Source: Methanosaeta sp. PtaU1.Bin112
GTDB taxonomy: Archaea; Halobacteriota; Methanosarcinia; Methanotrichales; Methanotrichaceae
Assembly: GCA_002067705.1 (NCBI GenBank)
Contig: MVRL01000102.1
Location: forward strand, 1-52,275
Length of the DNA stretch: 52,275 nucleotides
Direction: 5' to 3'
Shown piece by piece: positions 8,052 to 17,387 of the stretch. The position numbers were made by a program, and so were the translations under genes. Position 1 is the stretch's first letter. Every line of letters starts with the position of its first letter. The notes beneath the pieces were generated by a model. That model saw only the letters and a program-made list of their open reading frames with translations. It had not been told where the DNA came from and did not search any database.

Positions 8052-9377
8052 ATGGGAGTCATGCTTCAAGCATTTTACTGGGATTGCCCTATTGTGGAAT
8101 CCTGCGAATATAAGTGGTGGGAGAAGATAAAAAATCAAATCCCTGCACTGCAAAAGGTCGGCTTCACTGCCCTCTGGCTTCCGCCCGCAGGTAAAGCCGC
8201 TTCATGCAAGTCGATGGGGTATGATCCTTACGATTATTATGACCTGGGCGAGATTGATCAGAAAGGAGGCAAAGCAACATGGTTCGGCTCCAAAGCAGAT
8301 CTGCTTGACCTTATCAAGACTGCCCACGACCACGGGATGCAGGTCTATGCAGATATGGTCTTCAACCATAACAGCGGAGGGGATGCAGAGGAGCCTAATC
8401 CCATCGATTCCAAGATGCGCTGGACCCGGTTTCGACCTGAGAGCGGAAAGTTCCTGCGTGATTGGTCTCACTTTCATCCCAGTCTCTATGAACAATGGGA
8501 TGGCGCCATGTTCGGAGAGATGCCCGACCTCTGCCACCGCAATCCGCTTGTCTATACGGAACTGATCAAATATGCCAAATGGCTGCTTGAGACAATCGAG
8601 TTTGATGGATTTCGTTACGACATGGTAAAGGGTTATGGCGGCTGGATGGTCCGTGCCATCCAGGAATTGCGCGCTCTGCGTGACGGAAAGGTCTTCAAGC
8701 CGTTCGGCGTTGGCGAATGCTGGGATAACGACCGCACAATTGAGGACTGGCTCAATGAAGCTAATGCCTGGTCAGATAACCCTGTTAACGCTTTTGATTT
8801 TCCGCTCCGCGACCGTCTATATAGCTTATGCGAGAGCTTCGGCTTCAGTCTCCGTAATCTGGTGCCTCGGCCCGGACAGCTCATGTATGATCATCCTCTG
8901 CGGACTGTTACTTTTGTTGAGAATCATGATATTACACGAGACAAGCCCATTATTCACGACAAACTTCTCGCCTACGCCTATATCCTCACCCATGAAGGCT
9001 ATCCATGTGTTTTCTGGCAGGATTACTTTAGCTGGGAACTGGCACAACAAGGCACTCGCACAGGCATCGCTGCTCTTGTCCAGGTCCATGAAAAATATGC
9101 CGGCGGAGATACGCGCATTCTCTATGCAGATGATGACTTATATGTTATGCAGCGCGACGGAAATGACGCCCAATGCGGATTGGTCCTTGTACTGAACAAC
9201 CGTGGCAACTGGAATGGAGCATGGATTCAAACTCGCTGGACCGATAGACTTCTGTCCCTGCAAGCCTGGTGGTCAAGCAATGACAACGGGATTGCCGAGG
9301 ATAAGATGACCAATGCAAGCGGCTGGACTGAACTCTGGGCTCCGCCGCGCGGTTATGCCGTATATGTCCCGCAGTAA
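8052..9377 (+). CDS. Alpha-amylase (GH13), cytoplasmic
   Basis: This 441-aa glycoside hydrolase family 13 enzyme hydrolyses alpha-1,4-glucans. The four conserved regions are visible: ADMVFNHN (region I), GFRYDMVKGY with the nucleophile Asp near 190 (II), GVGECWD with the acid/base Glu near 222 (III), and FVENHDITR with the third carboxylate Asp near 293 (IV). There is no signal peptide, which suggests action on intracellular glycogen. The ATG has AGGAGG about 11 nt upstream. It sits alone between exported-protein genes. Confidence 0.93.
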   Translation: MGVMLQAFYWDCPIVESCEYKWWEKIKNQIPALQKVGFTALWLPPAGKAASCKSMGYDPYDYYDLGEIDQKGGKATWFGSKADLLDLIKTAHDHGMQVYADMVFNHNSGGDAEEPNPIDSKMRWTRFRPESGKFLRDWSHFHPSLYEQWDGAMFGEMPDLCHRNPLVYTELIKYAKWLLETIEFDGFRYDMVKGYGGWMVRAIQELRALRDGKVFKPFGVGECWDNDRTIEDWLNEANAWSDNPVNAFDFPLRDRLYSLCESFGFSLRNLVPRPGQLMYDHPLRTVTFVENHDITRDKPIIHDKLLAYAYILTHEGYPCVFWQDYFSWELAQQGTRTGIAALVQVHEKYAGGDTRILYADDDLYVMQRDGNDAQCGLVLVLNNRGNWNGAWIQTRWTDRLLSLQAWWSSNDNGIAEDKMTNASGWTELWAPPRGYAVYVPQ

Positions 9378-9465
9378 TCCAGCAATGAACATGATCCAAA
9401 ATAAAGAGCCTGTAAAAATATGATAGGAAAGAATGGTAGATAGGACTCATCCTATCAATTGTCAT

Positions 9466-11238
9466 TCATCCTATCCTTGGCATTTTAGACAGTCTATTCG
9501 CAATCGGATCTGGTGTGGGCTTTGGAATCGGAATAACCTCGCGGATCAGAGCTTCTTCCGGCTTTATAAATTTGATGCCTCCGGATGAGGATGTTTTTAT
9601 GATAAAGGTGCTTCCCACTCCACCGGTATCGCTCATTTGAGGCACTTCAGCCAGATCCTCATGGTTTGCCACCCAATTATGCGCTTCCAGGGCGCTTATG
9701 CCGGAATCGCCGCCAGTGTCCGCGTTAACCGTACCCCCGTTGGGCGTCTTCCCGGAAATCGCGCATATCAGGTAATAGTTATACTCGCCATGATTGTAAA
9801 TCTGGCCATTGTAGGTCTCGTATTCGTTATTTGATGGGAATGCATTCTGATCGGACCGACAGGCTGTCGAGAGGAAGATCTTCGACGCCTGAAGGCTGTC
9901 TATGAATCCTCCGCTGCGACACTGCTGCATGAAGATGGCAGCTTTCTGGAATGGCAAGGCGTTAAGTTTGGCTGCGAAGTGGCCTTCGTCCATATCCCCA
10001 TCCATCAAACAGAGATAGGCGGGATCTCCTCCTGCACCATGATCGAAAGTCCAGACGAAAAGGCTGTCTGAGGATTTCATCTTGCTTATGCCGTTAGTTG
10101 AATCCCCATTCAAGAGTCCGTCGAAGACCTTATCAACCCAGACATAAGTAGCGGGAAAATCAGTTACAGTATCCGCGCTCTGATACTTGGGATTATCTGA
10201 TGCATGATCGTTGCCGCTTCCATAGAGCACATAGATATTCTCTGCAGAATAGCCGGCATCGCGCAATGTTTTGTACATCCAGCAGGTGTCGCTCCAGAAC
10301 TCTTCAAATCCATTTTCGGCCACATCTCCGCAAATTAACACTGCGACTTTGCTGCCCTGAGCGATCGCAGCCGCTCCGGTGTCCAGGGAGACCTTCGAGC
10401 TTGCAATAGATCGATCTGCGATGCCAATCGGCATGGAAGCAACCATAGTCGCGGCATTCACGGGCGTGACCTTCAGTCTGTTAGCCTCTGCGGATAGAAT
10501 CTGAACCGCACTGTCTGCTGCCAGGATGCCTTTTGCCATTCGATCAGCAACCAAAACCGAATCAGCTGAGAGCTTCATGTCGGAATCAAAACGTCTGAGC
10601 TGATTTGAGCTCCCATCGAGGACAAAAAGGCTTCCCGCATTATAGGCCATGATAGAGGGATTGGGGCCGGGAGCCCAGGCCCTGGAGATGATCTTTCCAT
10701 TTGCCGGGTCTATCTTGAATATGCTGCTGGAGTATCCTGCCCGAATTGCAGCGAACACATATCTTCCGTCCGAAGCAATGCTCATCAGCTCTCCATTTTG
10801 CAGAACATCCCCGGCCAGAACGCCTGATGAGTCAATCTGCCTTAGATCGAGGAATTTCTGAACGCTGCTAGATATGGGATCGAACTTGTAGATGGTGTTA
10901 TCAGGCGAACTGCCAACCAGAATGGTGCCTCCTTCGTAAGCTGCAATTCCCGCCACCTGGCTTAAGGGAAGGGCAGAAGATTTGAGCATAATTCCCTGTG
11001 TATCGAACTGTGCAATCTGGTTTTTCCCGGCACCCCAGATAGCTCCATCAAATTGCGTCAGGGCGGCCATATCATTCAAAGACAGAGCCTCATTTGCCGT
11101 GCTCACTGATGCGGCCAGCGCTTTTCCTGCAGTCAGAGCTGAAGGATTGACAATTCTCATATCCTGTTCGGCGGATTCTGCCAGGCCGCATGCTAGCAGT
11201 AAAGTCAGAATAGCAAATGCAAATTTAGAGTTGGTCAT
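9466..11238 (-). CDS. Secreted C13 (legumain/caspase-like) peptidase with N-terminal propeller-like region
   Basis: This is a predicted extracellular cysteine peptidase of clan CD. The second ATG (11238) is chosen because AAAGGTG lies about 8 nt upstream; it starts a signal peptide. Residues of about 50-270 hold repeated strands such as GAIWGAGKNQIAQFD and NTIYKFD, like a beta-propeller. The peptidase part begins at SKVAVLICGDVAENG. The catalytic dyad is visible as His in FVWTFDHGAGG and Cys in IFMQQCRSGGF. A Pro-rich tail follows. About 590 aa in total. It is next to other exported genes on the same strand, so a role in surface protein processing is possible but inferred. Confidence 0.8.
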   Translation of the reverse strand: MTNSKFAFAILTLLLACGLAESAEQDMRIVNPSALTAGKALAASVSTANEALSLNDMAALTQFDGAIWGAGKNQIAQFDTQGIMLKSSALPLSQVAGIAAYEGGTILVGSSPDNTIYKFDPISSSVQKFLDLRQIDSSGVLAGDVLQNGELMSIASDGRYVFAAIRAGYSSSIFKIDPANGKIISRAWAPGPNPSIMAYNAGSLFVLDGSSNQLRRFDSDMKLSADSVLVADRMAKGILAADSAVQILSAEANRLKVTPVNAATMVASMPIGIADRSIASSKVSLDTGAAAIAQGSKVAVLICGDVAENGFEEFWSDTCWMYKTLRDAGYSAENIYVLYGSGNDHASDNPKYQSADTVTDFPATYVWVDKVFDGLLNGDSTNGISKMKSSDSLFVWTFDHGAGGDPAYLCLMDGDMDEGHFAAKLNALPFQKAAIFMQQCRSGGFIDSLQASKIFLSTACRSDQNAFPSNNEYETYNGQIYNHGEYNYYLICAISGKTPNGGTVNADTGGDSGISALEAHNWVANHEDLAEVPQMSDTGGVGSTFIIKTSSSGGIKFIKPEEALIREVIPIPKPTPDPIANRLSKMPRIG

Positions 11239-11366
11239 AACCATTCACCTTTATCTCAGATCCCAAGCTTCAGGCAGAATATCTGCCAACTTTAAAAAAC
11301 CGGAGATCAGTGAAACCAATTATAATACTTAATCGAGTTCAAACCTAAAAATCCTTTTGGTCGGCT

Positions 11367-12095
11367 TCAAGAGGAGCTGAAATATTTCGGGCTTTGTGAA
11401 GAATCATCGAACTCGATCTTCTTTTGAGCCTGGAAGGATCCCGAATATATCTGCTCGCTCTTATTCATATTTATCGACCAGCCTCGCATATTCTTGATAT
11501 TCCAGAGACCCTCAAAAGCCAGCTCTGTGCTATAGAGCATTGTATTATTGAAACGATTTGCCGACCTGATAATGCTGCTCTCGCTCTTGTCGACATGGCT
11601 CAGATTAAATCTCTCGGTTACACTGGCTCCAATGCCTTTTTCGAATAACGGCAGTTTCGTGGTCTTGCTGTTCTTCAGCAGTCCTCCTGCAAAGACCAGA
11701 TCTGACTGGGAAGAGAAGTCGACCTTTCTGCCGACCTTATCCATGCTTCGCAGGGATTCGAGGTTTATTGACCCATAGCCTTTCATCCATCCTTTGGAAT
11801 CCACGCCGCGATCTTTGAATTTCCCTTTAATGGAGATCTCTCCCCTGCCGCTTACCGATGATTGTTCATCAAAGAAGAATCCCTTCTCTGCATAAAGCCG
11901 CTCATTCGGGCAATACTTAAGAGGATATCCAGGAGCAAGATAGTAAACGCCAGGGCCATAATCTGCGGCCTCAGCACTGAAAAATAATACCGCAGCCATC
12001 GCTAAGAACATTGCCGCCATAACGCTTATGCCGAGCAGATTCCACTTCACTGTGCATAATGATGGTGAGACGAGATAATTAAACTTTTGTTCCAA
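11367..12095 (-). CDS. Unknown exported or membrane-anchored protein
   Basis: This 242-aa protein is of no family I recognise. A basic N-terminus is followed by a hydrophobic segment at about residues 20-43 (signal peptide or anchor) ending near AEAADYG. The rest is soluble and polar, with repeated beta-like patches such as SGRGEISIKGKF and KGYGSINLESL, and suggests a beta-rich surface domain. Its first Met is 264 bp downstream of the S-layer-like gene stop on the same strand, so co-expression is possible but not shown. Confidence 0.6.
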   Translation of the reverse strand: MEQKFNYLVSPSLCTVKWNLLGISVMAAMFLAMAAVLFFSAEAADYGPGVYYLAPGYPLKYCPNERLYAEKGFFFDEQSSVSGRGEISIKGKFKDRGVDSKGWMKGYGSINLESLRSMDKVGRKVDFSSQSDLVFAGGLLKNSKTTKLPLFEKGIGASVTERFNLSHVDKSESSIIRSANRFNNTMLYSTELAFEGLWNIKNMRGWSINMNKSEQIYSGSFQAQKKIEFDDSSQSPKYFSSS

Positions 12096-12359
12096 TCTAG
12101 CCTATCTGAGCCGTCATCTGAAAGCCAAAAAGACCACCAATTCATTCGCAGATTGATAGAGCATGCGCGATAATACCGGAATTAGATGGACGCAAATAAC
12201 TCATCTGCATTTGCTCCGCGACAGATGCGCCGGGACGACGCTTTTTCTTGAATCCTTAAATAAAAAATAGAAAAAGTTGAAAAGTAAATGGACTCTTTGT
12301 CGGAAGCTCGGAGGGCTTTCCTGTCCATTCGTCATCCTCAACTCATGCTTCTTCAGCTG

Positions 12360-15300
12360 CTAATCTATTTCAATTTCCCTGACAATACAGTATCTCAGCA
12401 AGTCCGAATCAGCTGTCTGCAGATAAATATCTCCCGCCAGAGATACATATTTATTCCGGCTTAACTTGATGGGATTTTCCCTGTTGCTCATGGTGATTTG
12501 GCTACCAGTAATATCTGAGATCGTCAGTTTGCCGAAAGAGGTCATTTCCTTAACCGAGATCGGCGACTTGGAAATCTGCCAGATACCGTCTACTGTAGCC
12601 AGGTTCTGATCTGCACCTCGAAAAGCATTCTTGAAATGAACTGCGATGAGGACCACGTTCTTAAGCTCTCCTGAATCTCCTTTGTAGATGTAGGTATTCT
12701 CGGCTGTAGCCGCGGCACCGTATGACGGATGCATTATTGCGGAGTGCACTACCTCGCCATTCCTGGACAGCTCCAGGTAGACATTATTGCCATCGGAGGA
12801 GATAGACTTTATAGAAAGCTCATAGCCCTCTTCAAGATTCAATGGAGAGTTTGTGGTGATGGTCTTCTCCGCATCATCGTCAGCTAAGATTTTCAATAGC
12901 TGCTTCTCGGCAAGAGCGCTCTTGTCTGTGGACTTATCAAAGAGCAGTCCTTTTGCGGATTCAAGGTTAGAGCTGCTCTTGGCAGGGCTCTCTTCCCCGC
13001 TTACATATTCGGCAAGGCATCTTTCTCCTAAAAATCCTATGACCTTATAAGATCCCCATTCCTCAAATTCGAAGTTGGCTTTTTGGGCGTTTGTGATGTA
13101 AGTGATGCCATCCGGCTGCTCAAGTGCGCCATCGATGACGCTCGTTCTCAGCAATTCCGTCTTGATGCCGTCATCGAGATCATAATAGAAACCGGCAAAG
13201 CTGTCCGCCGTCCATGAATAGGAATCGTCTGCAACCGCTCCTCTCAGCCTAAAAGTCCCTGGCCCTGTGATCTCCCTGTAGATGCAGTATCTGAGACTAT
13301 CGGCATCAGCCGTTCTGATTCCAAAGCCCGGCATCAATGAGATGTCCTTATTCCTGCTCAGTGAGAGATCGCTCCCTTCATTATTCATAACGATGCCATC
13401 ATCGGTAACCGTCTGGATGGTCATCTTGCCGAGACTTGTGCCCACTGATACATCCAGAGCCTCATCAGAGAGCTGCCAAATTCCATCGACGGTTGCCAGA
13501 TCCTGATCCGCGCCTCTAAAGGCGTTCTTGAAGTGAACTGCTGCGATGATCACATCTCTTAAATTGCCGAAGCTCTTTCTGTAGATGAAGGTCTTTTCGG
13601 CCATGGTCGCACCATCCCTGGAGGGAAAGATCTTCTTTGTAAAGAGCCTTTTTCCGTCCTTGGAGAGGACCAGCGTCACGGTGTTGCCAGAGGCATCAAT
13701 GGAATCGATAGCAAGCGTGTAGCCGTCTTCCAGCTCAAGCGGCGTGGCAGTGGTGATGGTCTTCTCATGATCGTCATCTATGAGGACCCGAAGAAGCCTA
13801 TTTGCTGATAGAACATCTGCATCTCCCGATTCCCTAAAGAGCCTTTCTTCAATGCCGCCTGCGGTATCAAGATATCCGGCAAAATATTTCTCTCCGAGCA
13901 AGCCTATGACGCTGTAATAGCCCCAATCCCTGAAGGCGAAGTCATTCTGCTGGACAGTGGTCTGATAGACAAGCCCATAAGGATAGGATCCACTCAGCAT
14001 TCCATTCGTTAGGGTTGCGGTCATCACTTCCGTACCTGTATTGCTATTTAGATCATAGTAGAAACCTGCGAAATTCTGGGGGTTGCATTCAAAGTCTCCA
14101 GTGGCAGCCTGGCTGAAAATCACCAGTGGTTTGGCTGATCTATCCAAAGATGTGATCTTGTCGGATGATGTATCCTTATCTGTGCCCCTATCAATAGATG
14201 TCGGCTTTCTCACAGAAGCTGCCGTGCTAGTTTTTATTGATGATGATATCATCTCAAAGATGCTATTTTTACTCCTTTCTTTGTCCTCAGCCTCCGGCCC
14301 ATCGAGAATCTTTTCGCTTTCAATTCTCCCATCCGCTAGCTCCGTCTTGGCTGGCGATTTGATCTTGTCATTTGATTCTTCGCTTGATCCGGGCGCTTTT
14401 ATGACTGTTTCAGAAGCGCTTGCCTCTACCTTCTCGGGAGAATCCGGAGCAGCATATCCTTCAACCCTGGCAAACCCGCAGGGCGACTCTGAGTTCCGAG
14501 ACCAGGTTGCCGGGTTCGAGTCCTCGAGGATATAGGTTCCTGCCGGTATGATTTCGTTGGGGTGAGCGATCCAGTAGCCTTTGGGCACCTCGCTTCGATC
14601 GAGACTGGTCTCAACCTTCCAGGGTCCGTACTGTGTGCCATAGCCATCAATCAGGCCAATGGTGCCTCCCGGTGCAACGGCACCATTATTCCAGTGATAG
14701 GTATCGATGTAGGTTATCATCTGCGGCTCGTCGATTGTGAAAAACGGACTGCATGTAGTATTTCCGCCTACGGATCCCGTATTCCAGCTATTGTAGATGA
14801 CTTGGCTTTCTTTGGATTTCGGTTCGGGATCGAGGGTCTCCGAGGATCCCGAATCGATGTCCCCGGCTTTGAGATATCTGTAATTGTAAGCAACATCGCC
14901 ATGCAGGCCGCTTATCACCACGAAGCTGGCATAAATTGCCATCTCATCGTCCTGCTTTCCATTCGGCACAATAAAGCTGCCTGTGCTCTTTCCTTCCGGA
15001 TTTGTGCAACGAGCCTGCAATATTGTCCGGCCCTCATATCCGATCAATCCATTTGTAGAATTATCAGCAAGCTGTGAGGTGCAGGTCATGGTGAAATTGA
15101 TCATCATTCCCGGCTTCATGAATTCAGGAGGGACCGTCCATGTTACATCGCTCTCGTATGAGCCGGAGGCTTCCTTGAAACATTCTTCAGACCTCTTTAC
15201 GCTTCCGTGACCCTTCCCATCGCTCACGGTTACCGTCCTTTCGGTATAGCATGGGGGAAGGTCGATCTCTTCATCCTTATTGATGACCGGATCTCCCTGA

Positions 15301-15392
15301 AGGTACCATCCGTCCTCATCGCCCTGTGATAGTGCTATGCCGGAAAAAATGAATAATAAAGAAAATAGAATCAAACTCAGTTTATTAGTCAT
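12360..15392 (-). CDS. S-layer-related exported protein with two tandem S-layer domains
   Basis: The protein has 1010 aa. A signal peptide is followed by a unique Cys-containing region to about residue 335, a Ser/Lys/Asp-rich linker (about 335-430), then two copies of the Methanosarcinales S-layer duplication domain (about 435-715 and 730-1008). Each copy carries FAGFYYDL, a VIGFLGE/VIGLLGE strand, LEEGYEL/LEDGYTL, HFKNAFRGADQ and DGIWQ. The lattice-protein domain type is well known in Methanosarcina. This protein lacks a C-terminal transmembrane anchor, so it is probably a minor surface protein rather than the main lattice subunit. The ATG sits about 25-30 bp from a TATA-like element, suggesting a leaderless mRNA. 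Confidence 0.85.
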   Translation of the reverse strand: MTNKLSLILFSLLFIFSGIALSQGDEDGWYLQGDPVINKDEEIDLPPCYTERTVTVSDGKGHGSVKRSEECFKEASGSYESDVTWTVPPEFMKPGMMINFTMTCTSQLADNSTNGLIGYEGRTILQARCTNPEGKSTGSFIVPNGKQDDEMAIYASFVVISGLHGDVAYNYRYLKAGDIDSGSSETLDPEPKSKESQVIYNSWNTGSVGGNTTCSPFFTIDEPQMITYIDTYHWNNGAVAPGGTIGLIDGYGTQYGPWKVETSLDRSEVPKGYWIAHPNEIIPAGTYILEDSNPATWSRNSESPCGFARVEGYAAPDSPEKVEASASETVIKAPGSSEESNDKIKSPAKTELADGRIESEKILDGPEAEDKERSKNSIFEMISSSIKTSTAASVRKPTSIDRGTDKDTSSDKITSLDRSAKPLVIFSQAATGDFECNPQNFAGFYYDLNSNTGTEVMTATLTNGMLSGSYPYGLVYQTTVQQNDFAFRDWGYYSVIGLLGEKYFAGYLDTAGGIEERLFRESGDADVLSANRLLRVLIDDDHEKTITTATPLELEDGYTLAIDSIDASGNTVTLVLSKDGKRLFTKKIFPSRDGATMAEKTFIYRKSFGNLRDVIIAAVHFKNAFRGADQDLATVDGIWQLSDEALDVSVGTSLGKMTIQTVTDDGIVMNNEGSDLSLSRNKDISLMPGFGIRTADADSLRYCIYREITGPGTFRLRGAVADDSYSWTADSFAGFYYDLDDGIKTELLRTSVIDGALEQPDGITYITNAQKANFEFEEWGSYKVIGFLGERCLAEYVSGEESPAKSSSNLESAKGLLFDKSTDKSALAEKQLLKILADDDAEKTITTNSPLNLEEGYELSIKSISSDGNNVYLELSRNGEVVHSAIMHPSYGAAATAENTYIYKGDSGELKNVVLIAVHFKNAFRGADQNLATVDGIWQISKSPISVKEMTSFGKLTISDITGSQITMSNRENPIKLSRNKYVSLAGDIYLQTADSDLLRYCIVREIEID

Positions 15393-15412
15393 ATATAGTC
15401 ATTAGGTCGAAA

Positions 15413-15426
15413 GTATATAATTATAT
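15413..15426 (-). promoter_or_regulatory. TATA box for the S-layer-related gene
   Basis: GTATATAATTATAT lies about 21-34 bp upstream of the ATG at 15392, the usual archaeal box A to start distance. The transcript would begin at or near the start codon. Confidence 0.45.
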
Positions 15427-15835
15427 CTAAGCAGGATATTCCCACATGCAATAGATCTTGCTATCCTCTGATTCACGGATTGCCCATTCATAATGCCCAT
15501 GCGATAAGTCGTAAATTTTTAATATAGATGCACGATTTTATTTGTGCCATAATAGGCTATTTGCGCAGTCTATTTAAATTGGAGTCTGCGTCCTCTAACG
15601 AGACCTTCTTTCCATTGTCATGCTGGCAGCAAGATATTTATCGCTGGATTTAACAATCAGACCATATCCCTAACGCTGCTATTTCTTTTTCTCGGATTAT
15701 GCAGTTGACCCAAGAAACTGTCAGATTTAATATCGATGTGTCTTTAAAAAAATGAAATCGGAGCGAGGGTTCACTTCGTCCCCATCTTAAAAGATGGAAA
15801 TTTTTGAACCTCCGCACATCCCTTTTATCGAGCGT
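15427..15835. other. 409-bp spacer without a gene
   Basis: No supported coding region is seen. It includes an AT-rich stretch and the dyad CCATCTT (15782-15788) / AAGATGG (15791-15797) followed by T5, which may terminate plus-strand read-through between the two minus-strand transcription units. Confidence 0.4.
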
Positions 15836-17146
15836 TCACGCCGCAATCATCTCACCCTGGATGAAGCTTCCATTCTGGGCGATGGTCCAGACGTTGTACG
15901 ATCCGCTGACATCTCCATTCTCATCGAAGGATATGTCGCCTGATGCCCCTTGGTAATTGATGTCCTTTCCTTCCCTCACCAGTTTCAGGGCCTCTTTCAG
16001 ATCCGATACCTCTACGCCTGGTGGATTGGCAACAGATCTCAGGTTGTCGGCTATGGATCGACCGGTAGCGCTCTTTGCCTGTTCGATTGCAAGAGCCACT
16101 AAAGCCACGGCATCGTAGCTGTTGCTACAGTAGACCCCGGGCTCCTTGCCGTATTCGGCCTTGAAAAGATCCCGGAATGCCTCATACGCCTTTCCACCAG
16201 CATTCTGATCTGGCGCCAGACCTTGCAGTCCTGCTATGATATACTCGCCCTTGGCATTCTTTCCGGCCAGTTCTGCTATGTTGTCAACCTTCAGGCCTTC
16301 AGAGAGCAGCCACGGTGCATCGGTCAATGCTCCCTTCTCATAAGCAGTCCTGAGGATAAGGCTGCCTGTCTCTGGATAGGAGACCATCATCACAAAGTCC
16401 GGCTTGCTGGCAGCGATCTTCTGAACCTCGGAATCAAAGATGCTCTGGGATGGATCATATCTTATCTTCTCCAGAACCTTTCCGCCATTGGCCTCAAAGG
16501 CCTTCACAAAGACCTCCTCGAATCCCACTCCGTAGGGATTGTTTATGACAATGGTCGATACCGTCTTGTAGCCCCGCTGCTTGGCCAGATTGGCCATTGC
16601 AGAGCCCTGCAGAGTATCCGAGGGCGCAGTTCTGAAATAGAGATCATTATCTTTGTAAGTGGTAAACTCCGTGCCCGTGTTGGAGGAAGAAATCTGCAAA
16701 ACGCCATTTGCGGTAGTGATATCAATTATGGACATGCTCTGTCCGCTGCCGGTATCGCCAACGATAGCAGGTACTCTGTCCACCTTGACCAGCTTATTGG
16801 CAGCATCAACTGCGGCCACATTGTTGGTTTGGTCATCCTCAACCAGAAGCTCCAATTTCTTTCCGAGCAGGCCGCCGTTTTCATTGATCTGCTTGGCAGC
16901 AAGCTTTATGGCATCGCTCATGGGTCCACCATAAGACGCCAGATCTCCTGTCAACGATTGCAGCGCTCCGATCTTGACACTGCCTTGTCCCTCGGCTGCT
17001 GCGCTCTCAGCGCTTGCGCTGGCATTTGCTGATCCTGCTGCCCCTTCTGTTACTGCCTTTTTCTCGTTCTCAGCCTTCTCGGTGCATCCTGATAGTAATA
17101 CAGCGAGAATGAGGGCCGAGATTAATAGATGCGATCCCAACCTCAT
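15836..17146 (-). CDS. livK: ABC transporter substrate-binding lipoprotein, branched-chain amino acid type (copy 1)
   Basis: This is a type I periplasmic-binding protein that delivers branched-chain amino acids or related compounds to LivHMGF. The longer frame starts at 17308, but ATG 17146 gives MRLGSHLLISALILAVLLSGC, a lipoprotein signal with the lipobox Cys. It makes the protein exactly as long (436 aa) as its neighbour. Family landmarks are KIGALQSLTGDLASYG, INENGGLLGKKLELLVEDDQ and VNNPYGVGFEEVF-like segments. It is almost identical to the next gene, showing a tandem duplication. Ligand specificity is unproven. Confidence 0.92.
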   Translation of the reverse strand: MRLGSHLLISALILAVLLSGCTEKAENEKKAVTEGAAGSANASASAESAAAEGQGSVKIGALQSLTGDLASYGGPMSDAIKLAAKQINENGGLLGKKLELLVEDDQTNNVAAVDAANKLVKVDRVPAIVGDTGSGQSMSIIDITTANGVLQISSSNTGTEFTTYKDNDLYFRTAPSDTLQGSAMANLAKQRGYKTVSTIVINNPYGVGFEEVFVKAFEANGGKVLEKIRYDPSQSIFDSEVQKIAASKPDFVMMVSYPETGSLILRTAYEKGALTDAPWLLSEGLKVDNIAELAGKNAKGEYIIAGLQGLAPDQNAGGKAYEAFRDLFKAEYGKEPGVYCSNSYDAVALVALAIEQAKSATGRSIADNLRSVANPPGVEVSDLKEALKLVREGKDINYQGASGDISFDENGDVSGSYNVWTIAQNGSFIQGEMIAA

Positions 17147-17387
17147 AAAACCATCCTGATCTCTGGGGCAGGACAGAATGAATAAATAATTATCGAAGAA
17201 GGACTTAATGTTGAGGCCCGAAATTATTTCGCCTGCAATCTTGGAATAGATAAAAATACTGCACAAGCTGGCTATTTGTAGCGATACTTGCTGCCCGGAG
17301 GGCTTCATGAAATATAGTGTAGTAGAAACGTTCCAGTGAATAGATTGAAGAATGGCCAGAAAATAAAAAAATAGATCTATTCAGCGT

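Noticed and set aside
16223-17032. Plus-strand 269-aa frame opposite livK
   Set aside because: It is antisense to a clear LivK lipoprotein and has no family features.
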